A DNA stretch of 64,000 nucleotides from Malacoplasma iowae (GCF_900660615.1 NZ_LR215023.1:620001-684000), one strand, 5' to 3'. Positions 47,734-60,189 are shown, numbered from the stretch's first letter. Numbers and translations: made by a program. The notes: generated by a model not told the origin, from the sequence alone.

Positions 47734-48234
47734 TTCTGTAACTTTTATTGCTGTGAATGTTGCTGTTTTTGAATTTTTAATATCTAATATTGACACACTA
47801 ACAGTGTAGTTGTTTTTATTATTGTTATCATAAGCTATTGCAATAATATAAGTTAATTTACTATTATAATAACTGCCCATTAAATTAACTCCATTATCAA
47901 AACAAGAAACAAAATTTTTAAAACCAATTTCATTTTTTATTAGATAAGTTTTTGTTACATAATTTGGTATTAAAGTATTTGGAATATCTGGAAGCTCAGG
48001 AGGATAAAATATTTCTAGATATTTAGATAAATTTTCTATAGTAACTCAATTTTTCAGATGTAAAAAAGACATTGTTTTATCTCATGCTACTTCATAGACT
48101 TTTTCTTCAACTTTTTCTTTATATCAAAGATCATATTTATTATAGTGAATTGTTACAATTGGAATTGTAACCAATCCACCAACAAAAAATAACCCACCAC
48201 ACAAAGTTGCAATTTTCTTGGGAGATAATTTCAT
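47719..48234 (-). CDS. Small N-terminally anchored protein, unknown function
   Basis: The product has 171 residues. MKLSPKKIATLCGGLFFVGG is followed by a hydrophobic stretch to about residue 30, so it is a membrane-anchored, probably outward-facing protein. The rest (WYKEKVEEKVYEVAWDK, then a beta-rich C-terminal half) has no motif that I recognise. It was convergent with the MATE-like gene and shared its terminator before IS copy 1 entered. The coding sequence is intact, because the duplication restored its last codons. Confidence 0.65.
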
Positions 48235-48518
48235 ATTATTTCTTTATCCTTTAATTAAACAATATAAATATAATTTAATATTTTCATAAACTATTATATC
48301 GTATAGTTAATTTTTAATTTACCATTAAACAAATTAGTTAATAAATAGCATTTTTCGTTTTTATTAAAGCGTTATTTTTTTTAATTTATTTATTTATTTG
48401 AACAAAACTTTCTTATTACCACAGTTAATAAACTTTTAATATTTTTCAATATAAATTTAGTTAAATTAAATTTATAAAATTATGCATATTAAATTTTATT
48501 ATTTATAATTTTTATAAG
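48235..48518. other. Divergent promoter spacer
   Basis: This AT-rich spacer between two divergent genes holds both promoters; no gene or hairpin stands out. Confidence 0.4.
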
Positions 48519-50270
48519 ATGAAAAAAAGTATCAAATTAACAGTTTATTCATTTTTATCACTACTTGCAATAGGTAGCATAACTGTTCCAGTAGCAATAG
48601 TTTTTTCTGTTCATACAAATTCTAGCAATAATTCATCTAATGAAAATAAACCAACAGTTGATAACAACAAACCACCAACAAATAATGAAAATAAGCCACC
48701 AGTTGATAACAATAATCCGCCTATTGATAATAATAAACCTCCAGTTGATAACAACATTCCAAACAGTGATAAAGAAATAGGGGAAGAACTGTCTAATAAA
48801 TTGCAACTTGAAAGTTATAGTAATGGTTTTACACCAAACCAAAATCAGCCTAATCTAAATTGATATAAAGATAGATCATTAAAAAATAGTGATTACATGA
48901 ATCTATTAAATAACATCACTTTTTCATTGTTTTTTAAAAATGAAGTAGGTACAAATGATCCAGAAGTTATTAAAAGCTTAAGTGGTGGAACTGGTTGATT
49001 ATTAGATTATGCTTTTTGTAAAGATTCAACAAACAACAATTACATTAAACTTTTTATTGGAACAAATTTTCATGTTGCAAGACATTTAATAAACACAAAT
49101 GAAAACGAGGAATACAAACAAAATGATGTTATTTCAAAAGGTGGATATACAAAAGAATTTGGATTAGCTTGATATGAAAACAATAGATATACATCTTTAA
49201 TTTATAAAAATCAAAGAATTCCCAAAACTGTTTTTATGGCTAAAGATTTTATTAAAGATAAAAATGCTGATGATTATGTAAAAAATTATTTAAAAGAAAA
49301 TAACAAAACTGAAGAATATAATGGTTATTTTGCAGATTTTGCAGTCCTTGAATGAGATTATTATGAAAACGAATCTACTAGCAATTCTAGTGATTTATCA
49401 AAACCAGCTAAAAGACTATCAATAAAAAACAAAATTGATTCTGTAATTAATACATATAATAGTTTTTATGATAGATTGTCAAATTCTAGACCTAATGAAT
49501 ATAAAAATAGAAGTAAATCTACAATATACACAGATTTAAGTTATATTGATGTAGCTTTTTATGATTTGTATGTAAGACCAAGATTTGAAGCAGCAACAAA
49601 AGAAAGTGAAATTAATAACATTAAAAACAAACAAAAAGAATTGGATAATAAGTGAAATGAAACTATATTTAAATATTATTCAAACTATACTTTAGAGCCA
49701 ACAAATGTTTATTTGTATGGTTATCCATGAGATAGCCAAAGTAGAGGTGTGCCAATGGGAACTGTTGAGATTCAAGATTATGATAAACCAGCTGGACAAT
49801 TCAGACTCCCAAGAACATACTCGCATTTTTACTATACTCATTTAAGTTGAAAAAATTTGAATGGTAATAATAATCATCAGGTTTATTGAGACAATAAACC
49901 TACGTTCTCATATTATGGCAATTTAGAAAAAACAATCTTTCCAAGAAACACAAAAACTCCAAGCTATGGGGGTATTAGTGGTAGTTTAGTTATTAATGAT
50001 GAAGGTTTGTTTATAGGACTTGTATCATCTTCTTACCAAAACACAACAATTATTGATAACAATAATAATTATTCTGAGGTTGGCACTATAAATTTTGTAC
50101 CTTTTGTTAATAATTTTCCCACTAGTTCAGAACCATCATATTTACCAATTCAAGCTTATAATTTAATAGATGGTAGCGATAAGTTAAGATACCCAAATCA
50201 AACAAAATCTTTTAAAGATCAATTGTTTAAATATCACCCAAATATAAAATCAAAATTATTTAGTAAATAG
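48519..50270 (+). CDS. DUF31-type putative surface serine peptidase
   Basis: The product has 583 residues. An N-terminal anchor (to about residue 30, MKKSIKLTVYSFLSLLAIGS) is followed by a linker of Asn/Pro repeats such as NKPPVDNN (about 42-88). The folded part fits the mycoplasma DUF31 family, now known from the immunoglobulin-cleaving proteases (MIP): GTGWLLDYAF near 150, GTNFHVARH near 178 (His), FADFAVLEWD near 270 (Asp) and GGISGSLVIN near 483 (Ser). The chymotrypsin-like triad is thus complete. No antibody-binding (MIB) partner gene is adjacent, so the target is open. Confidence 0.8.
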
Positions 50271-50398
50271 ACAATAATAGATTTAAACACAATATTTTTC
50301 ATTAATGAATTAAGCACATAAATTTTATATAGTTAAATCAACAAATCAATAAAAAGTCTTTATTGATAAAACATTATGTAGATTTATAATTAAGCATT

Positions 50399-51145
50399 AT
50401 GAAAAAATATATTGGAAGTTTAGATCTATTATTATTTATTTTTCTATGTTTTTTATGTGGATTAATAGATGCTTACTGTTTTTTATATAGGGCACAAACA
50501 TTTACTTTATTTCAAACTGGAAACTTAATAAAATTAATTATTTTTTATGTTAAAGGTAATATAAGTGAAGCATCATATTCTTTGATTCTTTTTGTTTCTT
50601 TTATATTATTTACTTTTATATTTTATTTTGTATCGAAGTTATTTAAGAACCTAAAAATTAGTTTTAAACCTATAGTCTTATTAATTTGTATGATATTAAT
50701 AATTCCAAGTATTGTATTAAAATTTAATACAATAAATTATATTAGTTACCAAAACATAATTTCTGGTTTATGTTTATCAGCAATCGGAGGTTTAATTGCA
50801 ATTAGTTTTAAAAGAGTTCATTTAAACAAAAAAAGAAAAATACAGTTTAATGCTGCAATGATGACAGGAAATACTAAAAATATGATAATGTCATTAGTTA
50901 ATGGTATTAAGTATAAAAATAAGAATTTTTTGTTTGAATCATTTTGTTATTTTTTAATGTTAATTACTTTTTCAATTGGGATTTTAACAACAGCACTAAT
51001 TCAAAATTATATTGTTTTGCCAAATAGTTTATATATTAATTTTGGTTTAATATATTTATTTTTATTGTTAAGCTTAATAACTATGTTAACTATCACAATT
51101 AATTTAAAGAATGTTGATGTTGTTGGCGTTAATGATAAAACATAG
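50399..51145 (+). CDS. DUF1275 (YoaK-like) membrane protein
   Basis: A 248-residue protein with six to seven hydrophobic segments. FLCGLIDAYCFLYRA followed by FTLFQTGNLIKL in the first part and FNAAMMTGNTKNMI in the second are the paired D-A / T-G-N motifs of the DUF1275 family. The function of the family is unknown. It is a single gene, ends near a bidirectional terminator and has no ribosome site that is clearly strong. Confidence 0.85.
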   Translation: MKKYIGSLDLLLFIFLCFLCGLIDAYCFLYRAQTFTLFQTGNLIKLIIFYVKGNISEASYSLILFVSFILFTFIFYFVSKLFKNLKISFKPIVLLICMILIIPSIVLKFNTINYISYQNIISGLCLSAIGGLIAISFKRVHLNKKRKIQFNAAMMTGNTKNMIMSLVNGIKYKNKNFLFESFCYFLMLITFSIGILTTALIQNYIVLPNSLYINFGLIYLFLLLSLITMLTITINLKNVDVVGVNDKT

Positions 51146-51162
51146 TTTTATATTAACCATTT

Positions 51163-51197
51163 AAAAAACCTACCTTATGATACAAGATAGGTTTTTT
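51163..51197. terminator. Bidirectional terminator
   Basis: AAAAAACCTACCTT and AAGATAGGTTTTTT form a stem with one mismatch around a short loop, with A and T runs on the outer sides. It lies between the DUF1275 gene and the convergent surface-protein gene. Confidence 0.85.
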
Positions 51198-51285
51198 AAA
51201 TATTCTAATTCAGTTAATAATATAAATTTATTTCAAAATATTTAATTTATCTTTTTTAAACTTATTCAATTAATTTTATAAATAA

Positions 51286-52857
51286 TTAATTACCATAACC
51301 CAATTTTACTTCTAAAGTAAAATAAGCTTCATTTTCATACTTGTTATATTCATATGTATAACCTGGTAGTGGTACAAGTTTCATTCTTACGTATGCTTTT
51401 CTATAACTTCAAAAATCTGATCATATATCAACAAATTCTACATCCATGTTTCATTTTTTAAGATCATCTTTCATAAGTTCTTGAACATCTATCACTATAA
51501 TTTGTTTATCTAATTCATGTTTAAATTGATTTCTTAAACCTTTATTTGTTCTAAAACGTGACACTAATAATTTAATATCATTGTTGTAATATTTGCCAAC
51601 ATTTTCTCAAGTAGCTGTTTTTAGAACAATGTTAATATTTTTCATCTTTAGTTGTTTTTCAACATTAGTGTTATCTTCTCAGTGAAAACCTTGTTTTGGA
51701 ACAATTGTTAAAACAATATCATATTTGTTATCAAAACCTTTTGTACCAGGAGCTTTATTTGAAGAAGTGATAATCTTGATGTCTTTTATTTCTGAATTGA
51801 ATAGTTTTAATTTATCAGCAATTTTAGAGTAATTTATTTTATTATCATTTGTATTCTTTTCAATTAAACCAAGTTGTTTTAAAACTTCTACTTTGAATTT
51901 TTCACTATTAAAGTTGTAGTCAATTAAAAGTAATTGTTTTTTTTGATCAATATCACTAAAACTTAAAGGGGCATTCAATTTAATATTAACTTTTTCTGTT
52001 ATAGTTTTATTTTCTTTTGTAAGATTAATTGCAATGTCTTTTAAATTAATTTCAATGTTAGGCAATGGAATACTTATAATAATTTCTTTATTTACTTTAC
52101 TATTAGATAGTTCATTAAATGTAAAATAAATAAATTGTTTATCTACATAAAAGTCATTTTTATCTTTTAGTTTATATGTAATATTTTCATTATTTTTTTT
52201 AATTAATTTGTTAATAAAGTCATCTGTTTCAATATATTTAAATAGATGATCAATATTGCTTATTTTAATGATTTCATTATTATTGAAATAAATAATTTGT
52301 TTGTTAGTTAAATCAACTTGCTTAAAAGTTTTTGTTTTCTTGAAATCTAAATTATTTGATAAAGAAATTGTTGATGATTGTATATCATTATTTGATGTAG
52401 TAATAATTTTTTTATCTTTATTTAATAGATCTTCTAATAATTTTTTATCATTGTTTTTAAAAAGTTCATCAGTAGTTGTGATTAGACTAATATCCTTTTT
52501 TAAATCAATACTAAATTCATTATTTTCTTGTTCTTTTTCGTTATCTTTATTTTCTTCTTTTTTGTCTATATTATTTTTTTCTTTTTCATCATTAGTATCT
52601 GAATTTATGTTATTGTCTTTGTCATCTTTGTTTACAACATCATTATCATTTGGTATTTTTTCTTCATCAGGATTTCCAGATTTTTTATCTAAATTAATAT
52701 CATCATTTTTTGGTTGATTAGTGTCAGGAGATTTTTTCTGTGTGTGAGTTGGTTTGTTCAAAGATAAAACAACTGCAGTTGGAATAGCTAATAATAAACC
52801 AATAGAAGAAATGCTAAGCAAAATCTTTTTTAATTTATTTTTCTTTTTCTTTTCCAT
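51286..52857 (-). CDS. Large N-terminally anchored surface protein
   Basis: The product has 523 residues. The start MEKKKKNKLKKILLSISSIG is a basic anchor with a hydrophobic core to about residue 33, without lipobox. Residues 40-115 are a low-complexity acidic linker made of D, N, E and K. The rest is beta-rich with IVPKQGFHWE near 390 and VPLPGYTYEYN near 500, recalling the motif of the protein at 28669-30198. AAAGGG precedes the start. It is probably exported; the function is unknown. Confidence 0.75.
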
Positions 52858-53129
52858 TTTTATATCCCTTTCTAGAATATGAATAAAAGTATTAAATGAT
52901 AAAATAGTGCAAATATTTTAAAAATTAATTTTTATTCATATTTCTTTTTTTTTAATTATCAACGCATAATAAAAACAATGCAAGAATTTAAAAAACTAAA
53001 AAACAAATAAATGTTTTCAAACATTAAAATGAAATTTATGCTTGCTTTATGGTGCTGTAGAGATTTTTGGAGGAACTAATTTTAGGGTATATCATGAATC
53101 ACTTGATAACAACTATATTTATATAACAT

Positions 53130-53880
53130 AATCTGTCATGAGATAGGGCAGTTAATTAATTTAATATTTGAGGTTAACTGTGAACATCTTTTTAATCATA
53201 ATCTTCTTGAGTGTTGAATAAACACAAGTAAATTATTTTTGATAATGATTGGTGATTTGTAAAATAAACTTTTGTTTTTGTAATATTTATAATATTTCTA
53301 TTTAGATTTTCTATTGTATTTATTTTATAGATTATTTTTTCTAATTTCATATGAATAATAAAAAATGTTACTAATTCATCAAGGTTATTTTTTCATGATT
53401 TAATAGTACACATATATTTTCTTCTCAAGTTTTTTCAAATGAGTCCAATGCTTTAAGTGCAGTATCATAACTTGGTAATTTATATTTTTTTAATATCACT
53501 CGTAAATGATGCAACATCTTTTGGGGATGCATGTTTAGTGGAATTTCTTATTTGATGAATAATACATTTTGAATGTGAACATTTGTAAATGCAGTTTTTA
53601 AAGCTTCTAATATTCCCTTAAAATTATCAAAACAAGTTAAAAGAACATCTTTAAGCATCTTATTTTAAAGTTCATCAAAAATTATTAATCATTGTTTAGA
53701 TTATTCAGATTCAGCTATTCAAAAACATAAAATTTCTTTTTTTTCAACATTAACGCCAATTATTAAATAAACTGATTTTTCCTTGTTGACAGAATCTTCT
53801 TTAATTTTGAATCTAATTCCATTTATGTATATTTTTATTTTTCCTATTTGGGCTTTCAAAATATTTATATTGATTCAAAA
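53130..53880 (-). pseudogene. Remnant of an IS256-family transposase
   Basis: On the minus strand several broken frames together give the IS256/mutator catalytic core: VYLIIGVNVEKKEILCFWIA, then SKQWLIIFDEL, LLTCFDNFKGILEALKTAF, CIIHQIRNSTKHAS and YKINTIENLNRNI. In-frame TAA codons (for example after WIAESE) and one or more frameshifts destroy it. No ends or target duplication are recognisable. The spacer 52858-53129 holds the surface-protein promoter and nothing else that I can name. Confidence 0.8.
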
Positions 53881-54016
53881 CAATTATTATTTAAGTTGTT
53901 AGACTGAACTTTATTTCAGGATAATCATTTTATTATTAAATATGTTTTGATTTCGAATTAAAATATAAATGATTTAAATAGTGGAGTAAAATATAAACAT
54001 AAAAGAAAATGATAAA

Positions 54017-56112
54017 ATGTATTTTTCTATAAAAGGTTATACAAATTACACAAATCTATCAAAAGATAGATTAACATGACTTATTGAATCCATAAACAAT
54101 TCAATTTATTCTTTAAATTAGGATCAAAAAAATATAAACAAAAAAATAAAAATTGTTTTTTATATTAATAATAACCTATTTACCAGTGATAAAAATATTA
54201 ATAAGTTAAATGTTAGTCATGTTGAAATAATAGATAATGGTATAGGATTCACTGATCAGAGATACAATTCTTTTTGTACACTTTATAAATCAAAAGAAAA
54301 AAAATGGATCAAACATATGTAATGGAAGAATTCAATATCTTGCCTTCAAAAAAATAAAAATTGAATCGATATATAATTAATCAAATACTCTTAAGAGAAG
54401 ATGCTTTGAATTCCAAAAAGGAGATGAAAATATTTCTATCCAAAATCATACAATTAATGAAATAATGCAAAATACTGATAAAAAGCAAAGTATCTTTTTA
54501 TCATTATGATGGTGCTCAGTTAGATATAGACAAAGATTTTTTAATAAACAAAATATCTTAAAATGTTTTTTATAAGCTACTTATATGCAAGGAAAAATTA
54601 ATAAATATAACACTAATAGTAAATAATTTACAAGAAAATTCACAAGAAAATATTAATATAAATGAATTAATTAAAGAAAATTTTAAAATGCAACAACATT
54701 TTTTAAAAATAGAAAATTCTAATTTTAACATTAATATATTAGAAACAAATAGTAACATAGTTACTCATAGCAAATTACTTGGTTAAAAGTAAGATAATTG
54801 AATCAAAACAAGTTATTCTAAAGTATTATAATTATTATAATAATATTGATACTAATACAAAATATTGTGTGTTTATTGAGTCAGAAATAATCGATGATAT
54901 TTATATTCCAAATGAAAGAAATATTTAATGATCATTATTAGATGACAACTTATTTGGTAATAAGGATGATTGGGAAAAACAGCTAATATCCAAAGTAATT
55001 AATTTAATAAAATTAAAAAACCTGATATTTTTAACGAAATTGAAAACGAAATGACAAATAGCATGGTTAACAAAATAGAGTCTTTAAATTTAAAAAGTTA
55101 TAGTAAAAGTTTTTACACAGAGATAAAAAAGGCTTTAAAAAATAATAGTGACTTTATAACAAAAGATGAAATTTACAGGTTGAATGATTATATAGAAAAT
55201 AAGTTAGTCTATCGATTTTTTGAAACTGATAGAAAATGAAAAAAATATCAGAGTTCTTTCCCAATAAGAGAAAAATAAAAATAAGTAAAAATAATATTCG
55301 TTCTAACCTTATTGAATTATTTGAAAATAAAGCTAATAAATGAAGTAAAGGAAATGAATGAAACATATGCTTGTTCAAACCAAGAAAATAAGAAGCGTTC
55401 AACTGAAAAAGAAATACACAATCTTATTATTTCACAAGGAACTAATGCAGATTGAAATGAAATAGATAATACTGGATTGTGACTAATTTCAAACGAGATG
55501 TTAGAGAGTCAATATATATCTTCAGATATTCCTTTAAAGAAAAATAATCTTGTAAACGTAAAAGATGAATATGAAAATATGAGGCCTTACATTTTTCTCT
55601 TTAAAAACAAATTAAATCACAACAAAGAATGTTTTCAAAATATGGTAAACAATATAGAACCAGGATATATTTATATTGTTGAGTTAAAAAGAATTGAAAG
55701 AAATAATTTAGAAAAACCAAAAAATGATCCAGTATCACAAATAATAAATTATATTAATAGAATTGAAACAATTGCTGCCAATAATACTAGAAAAATAAAG
55801 CTTGAACAAGATAAAAACCAATACATATTTAGAACTTTTATCATATGTGATATAGATGATAAATATCATAACAAATTAATTGAAAAAAGTTTTAGTTCAT
55901 ATAAGAATAAGAATTATTATGTAAAAATAGCAAATTTAAAAGAATTTAATGATCTATATGATTTTAGTGAAAAAAATTCTAAAGAAAATGAACAATGTAA
56001 GATAATAATGGAAGTATATAGTTATGAATATTTAATTGAAATGAATTTAATTAAATATAACGATCTTATAAAAGCATATGAAAAAGATTTAAATAAAAAA
56101 GGTGATATGTAA
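54017..56112 (+). pseudogene. Broken Hsp90-like ATPase with C-terminal PD-ExK-type nuclease domain
   Basis: The first part has the GHKL ATP-binding region VEIIDNGIGFTDQRYNSF followed by a shifted GRIQYLAFKKIKIES, the pattern of defence-associated Hsp90-like ATPases. It contains an in-frame TAG at 54119-54121 and several frameshifts between 54310 and 55300. The last part, from an ATG near 55354, stays open to 56112 and includes HNLIISQGTNADWNEID and YIYIVELKRIERNN (E-x-K nuclease core). The whole was probably one gene of about 700 codons. The C-terminal 250 residues could still be made as a separate fragment. No intact function is likely. Confidence 0.7.
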
Positions 56113-56429
56113 TCTACATGATAATATTTTGATACCATATATTTATCTATTAAACGAATACTTAAAATTGTGTAGTATAAATATTAGTATTTTAACATCG
56201 AGTATTCACCTACCTTGTTAAACCAAAATAATGTATGTGTTTTTTTACGACATCATTTATTTGTCTAAATTTTCTAGTTTATCTTTTAATTCAAAATAAA
56301 AATTTAATAATGTCTTTAACACTATATTTTTTAAAACATTCTGTTTTTAGTAATATTTGAAGATATTCTTTATTTAATTTTAGTTCTTCTAAATTATTAA
56401 TAAATATAACATTATTTTTTATGTTATAT
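56113..56429. other. Remnant of an older gene between the nuclease and the dead IS
   Basis: On the minus strand a short open stretch reads NVIFINNLEELKLNKEYLQI, then KTECFKKYSVKDIIKF, and ends at stops near 56290. It abuts the old IS end at 56430, so it may be the tail of a gene that the old IS cut. A 9-bp inverted repeat ATATAACAT / ATGTTATAT lies right at the junction. Confidence 0.35.
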
Positions 56430-56490
56430 GCTCGATTAACATGTGAAGTGCAACACTCAAAAAAAGAGCCTGCACTTCATTTGTTTTGTT

Positions 56491-57652
56491 CCCTAACTGA
56501 CATGTGAAGTGCAACACTTCAATGTTACATTAAACTCTCGACTTTGAAATATAAGTTGAGAGTTTTTTTGTTTTAAATATTTTCTTGATACATTTGGTAA
56601 GCTGTTTTATAACCAAACATTTTTCTTGGGATGTTGTTTACTTTTCATTCAAGAGTTTTTATTTTATCTTCACTTACTAAACTGAAGTCAGTTCCTTTTT
56701 TATATCATCTTCTAACTATCCCATTTATGTTCTCGTTGGACCCTCTTTGGAATGAAGAATAAGGTTGGCAATAATAAACTTTAAAGTTGAATTGTTTTGC
56801 AGTTATTCCCATCATTTGAAACTCTAACCCATTATCAACAGTGATGCTTTTTATTGGGAGTTTTTCATCTCGAATAATGGTATACATTTTAGCCATCATT
56901 GATCTAGCGTTCTTCCCTTTTATTTTTCTAATAATTGCCAACCTTGTTTTTCTTTCCACTAATGTCAATAAGTGGTAATAACCACTTTGCCTTTTACTAA
57001 CTATTAGATCAGCTTCTCAATGTCCAAATTCTTTTCTATTGTTTATCTTTTCTGGTCTTAGACTATAAGGAATGCAGTATTTTCCATCAATTTTAGAAAA
57101 TATACCTATTTTTCTTCTTTTTCCTTTAACATATTTTCTTCTTAAACAATCTCTTCTTTGTATCTTTCAAATCTTGCTATTGATTCATCTAAATACTTGC
57201 CTAGCACTTGGAACTTTAACTAACGGATAGTTTTCTTTTATTCAAAAAATTGTAGCTTCTACACCATGAGATTTAGGATTAAATTTTTGAATAAAAAGAT
57301 CTGTGAAGTTTTTGTACTTCAACATAAAAAACATATGACAATTTGATTTTCTTCTAATGTATTTTTTGTGAGCAGTTGATGAATAATAAATCCCTGTTGA
57401 AGATGTGTTTCTTTTTAATTCTCTTGATATTGTTGATTTGTTTTTATTTAAGATTTTTGCAATCTTATTCATAGAATATTTTTCTTTATTTCAAAGAAAA
57501 TAAATTAAGCATCTTTCTTCTTTTGTTAAATGTTTATAAGTTTTCATAAGCACTCCTAATATTCATTATCTTTTTATTAGTGAACACTTACAAACAAAAC
57601 AAATGAAGTGCACACTCTTTTTTGAGTGTTGCACTTCACATGTCAATCGAGC
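56491..57652 (-). mobile_element. IS30-family insertion sequence, copy 2
   Basis: An intact element of 1162 bp with the same ends as copy 1 (one more T in a run near 56567). It sits inside the dead IS copy. No direct repeat flanks it: the left neighbour is TTTGTTTTGTT and the right AACATTTAAC, both of the old element. Confidence 0.93.
56573..57547 (-). CDS. IS30-family transposase, copy 2
   Basis: A 324-residue protein; by the visible frames it has the same sequence as copy 3 apart from silent or minor changes. Helix-turn-helix near residue 27 and the DDE residues in FGHWEADLIVS, ITVDNGLEFQ and NENINGIVRRW are intact, so it should be active. The ATG at 57545-57547 follows AGGAGTGCTT. Confidence 0.94.
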
Positions 57653-58943
57653 AACATTTAACAAAAAAAGACACTTAATTTAGTTGCTTTGAAATAAAGA
57701 AAAATATTCAATGAATAAGATAGCAAAAATCTTAGTTAAAAATAAATCAACAATATCTAGGGAGTTGAAGAGAAATGCATCTTCAACTGAAATTTATTAT
57801 TCGTTATTGCTCACAAAAAATACATTAGAAGAAAATCTAATTGTTATTTATTTTCTATGTTGAAATATAAAAACTTTACAGATCTTTTTATTCAAAAATT
57901 TAACCCAAAATCTCATGGTGTTGAGGGTACATTTTTTTGAATAAAGAAAAACTATCCATTAGTTAAAGTCCCAAGTGATAGACAAGTTTTTAGATGAATA
58001 AATAGTAAGATTTGAAAGACACAAAGAAGAGATTGTTTAAGAAGAAAATATATTAAAGAAAAAAGAAAAACAAGTATATTCTCTAAAATTAACGAAAAAT
58101 GCTGCATTCCATATAGTTTAAGGTCACAAAAGATAAGTAACAGAAAAGGGTTTGGACTTTAAGAAACTGACCTAATAGTTAGCAAAAAGACGAAGTGGAT
58201 ATTATCATTTATTAACGTTAGTAGAAAAAAAACAAGGTTGACAATTATTAGAAAAATAAAAAGTAAAAATGATAGATCAATGATGGGTAAAATGTACACC
58301 ATCACTAGAGATTAAAAGTTTCCAATCAAAACCACATTGATAAAGGATTATAGTTTAAAATAATGGGTATAACAACAAAACAATTAAACTTTAAAGTTTA
58401 TTATTGCCAACATTATTCTTCATTCCAAGGATGCACTAATGAAAATATAAATGGGTTAGTTAGAAGATGATATAAAAAAGGAACTTATTTCAATTTGGTA
58501 AGCGAAGACAAAATAAGAATTCTTGAACGAAAAGTAAATAACATACCAAGAAAATTTTTGGTTATAAAACATCTTATGAAATGTACCAAGAAAATATTTA
58601 AAAAACTTTCAACTTATATCATAAAATCGAAAGTTTAATGTAACATTGAGTGTTGGACTTCACATATCAGTTAGGGAAATAACTACAATAATGAAAAAAT
58701 TAAAGAAAAGTTAAGTTTAATATCTCCAATGATGTTATAATAAATAACATCAAAATTGCTTCTCATTTTTTAACATCATAGTTTATCCTTTTTTATATGA
58801 CATGTTTATTTTTATATTTGAATATTTTGTGCAAAAACATAATATATTAGTTTTGTTTAATCATATCAATAAATAAAATTAATTGTGTAAGTCATAAACT
58901 ATGTTGTATTTTTTGCATTTAATTTGTTCATCTCTCTTTTTTA

Positions 58944-58985
58944 GTGATTCCATAATAAATCTGTTTGGGTTTTTTATGAATTCAC
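58944..58985. repeat. Left copy of the 42-bp target duplication of IS copy 3
   Basis: This 42-bp sequence begins GTGATTCCATAA and ends TTTATGAATTCAC and is identical to 60148-60189. The two ends form an imperfect inverted repeat, the same target type as at copy 1. It is part of the TIR coding sequence. Confidence 0.93.
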
Positions 58986-60147
58986 GCTCGATTGACATGT
59001 GAAGTGCAACACTCAAAAAAGAGTGTGCACTTCATTTGTTTTGTTTGTAAGTGTTCACTAATAAAAAGATAATGAATATTAGGAGTGCTTATGAAAACTT
59101 ATAAACATTTAACAAAAGAAGAAAGATGCTTAATTTATTTTCTTTGAAATAAAGAAAAATATTCTATGAATAAGATTGCAAAAATCTTAAATAAAAACAA
59201 ATCAACAATATCAAGAGAATTAAAAAGAAACACATCTTCAACAGGGATTTATTATTCATCAACTGCTCACAAAAAATACATTAGAAGAAAATCAAATTGT
59301 CATATGTTTTTTATGTTGAAGTACAAAAACTTCACAGATCTTTTTATTCAAAAATTTAATCCTAAATCTCATGGTGTAGAAGCTACAATTTTTTGAATAA
59401 AAGAAAACTATCCGTTAGTTAAAGTTCCAAGTGCTAGGCAAGTATTTAGATGAATCAATAGCAAGATTTGAAAGATACAAAGAAGAGATTGTTTAAGAAG
59501 AAAATATGTTAAAGGAAAAAGAAGAAAAATAGGTATATTTTCTAAAATTGATGGAAAATACTGCATTCCTTATAGTCTAAGACCAGAAAAGATAAACAAT
59601 AGAAAAGAATTTGGACATTGAGAAGCTGATCTAATAGTTAGTAAAAGGCAAAGTGGTTATTACCACTTATTGACATTAGTGGAAAGAAAAACAAGGTTGG
59701 CAATTATTAGAAAAATAAAAGGGAAGAACGCTAGATCAATGATGGCTAAAATGTATACCATTATTCGAGATGAAAAACTCCCAATAAAAAGCATCACTGT
59801 TGATAATGGGTTAGAGTTTCAAATGATGGGAATAACTGCAAAACAATTCAACTTTAAAGTTTATTATTGCCAACCTTATTCTTCATTCCAAAGAGGGTCC
59901 AACGAGAACATAAATGGGATAGTTAGAAGATGATATAAAAAAGGAACTGACTTCAGTTTAGTAAGTGAAGATAAAATAAAAACTCTTGAATGAAAAGTAA
60001 ACAACATCCCAAGAAAAATGTTTGGTTATAAAACAGCTTACCAAATGTATCAAGAAAATATTTAAAACAAAAAAACTCTCAACTTATATTTCAAAGTCGA
60101 GAGTTTAATGTAACATTGAAGTGTTGCACTTCACATGTCAGTTAGGG
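58986..60147 (+). mobile_element. IS30-family insertion sequence, copy 3
   Basis: An intact 1162-bp element, plus-oriented, with ends GCTCGATTGACATGTGAAGT and (reverse) CCCTAACTGACATGTGAAGT. It is flanked by 42-bp direct repeats and interrupts the TIR-like gene. Confidence 0.95.
59091..60065 (+). CDS. IS30-family transposase, copy 3
   Basis: The product has 324 residues, beginning MKTYKHLTKEERCLIYFLWN. It carries the N-terminal helix-turn-helix and the intact DDE core (FGHWEADLIVS, ITVDNGLEFQ, NENINGIVRRW) and ends YKTAYQMYQENI. The ribosome site is AGGAGTGCTT. It uses TGA for Trp at several places, so the element is adapted to this genetic code. Confidence 0.95.
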
Positions 60148-60189
60148 GTGATTCCATAATAAATCTGTTTGGGTTTTTTATGAATTCAC
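60148..60189. repeat. Right copy of the 42-bp target duplication of IS copy 3
   Basis: Identical to 58944-58985. The TIR-like frame runs through it before it enters the IS. Confidence 0.93.

Larger units (their letters stand above)
56430..58676 (+). mobile_element. Decayed IS30-family copy, split by IS copy 2
   Basis: The left end GCTCGATTAACATGTGAAGT (56430-56490) and the rest (57653-58676, ending at GTTAGGG) belong to one plus-oriented element interrupted by copy 2. Its transposase has many stops and shifts, although the order of motifs can be followed to the right end. Compared with copy 3, about 58 bp around the transposase start are missing at the insertion point. It is an older, dead relative of the active copies. 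Confidence 0.85.

Noticed and set aside
56430-58676. Target duplication around the dead IS copy
   Set aside because: The flanking sequences share only AT-rich similarity; no convincing direct repeat remains.
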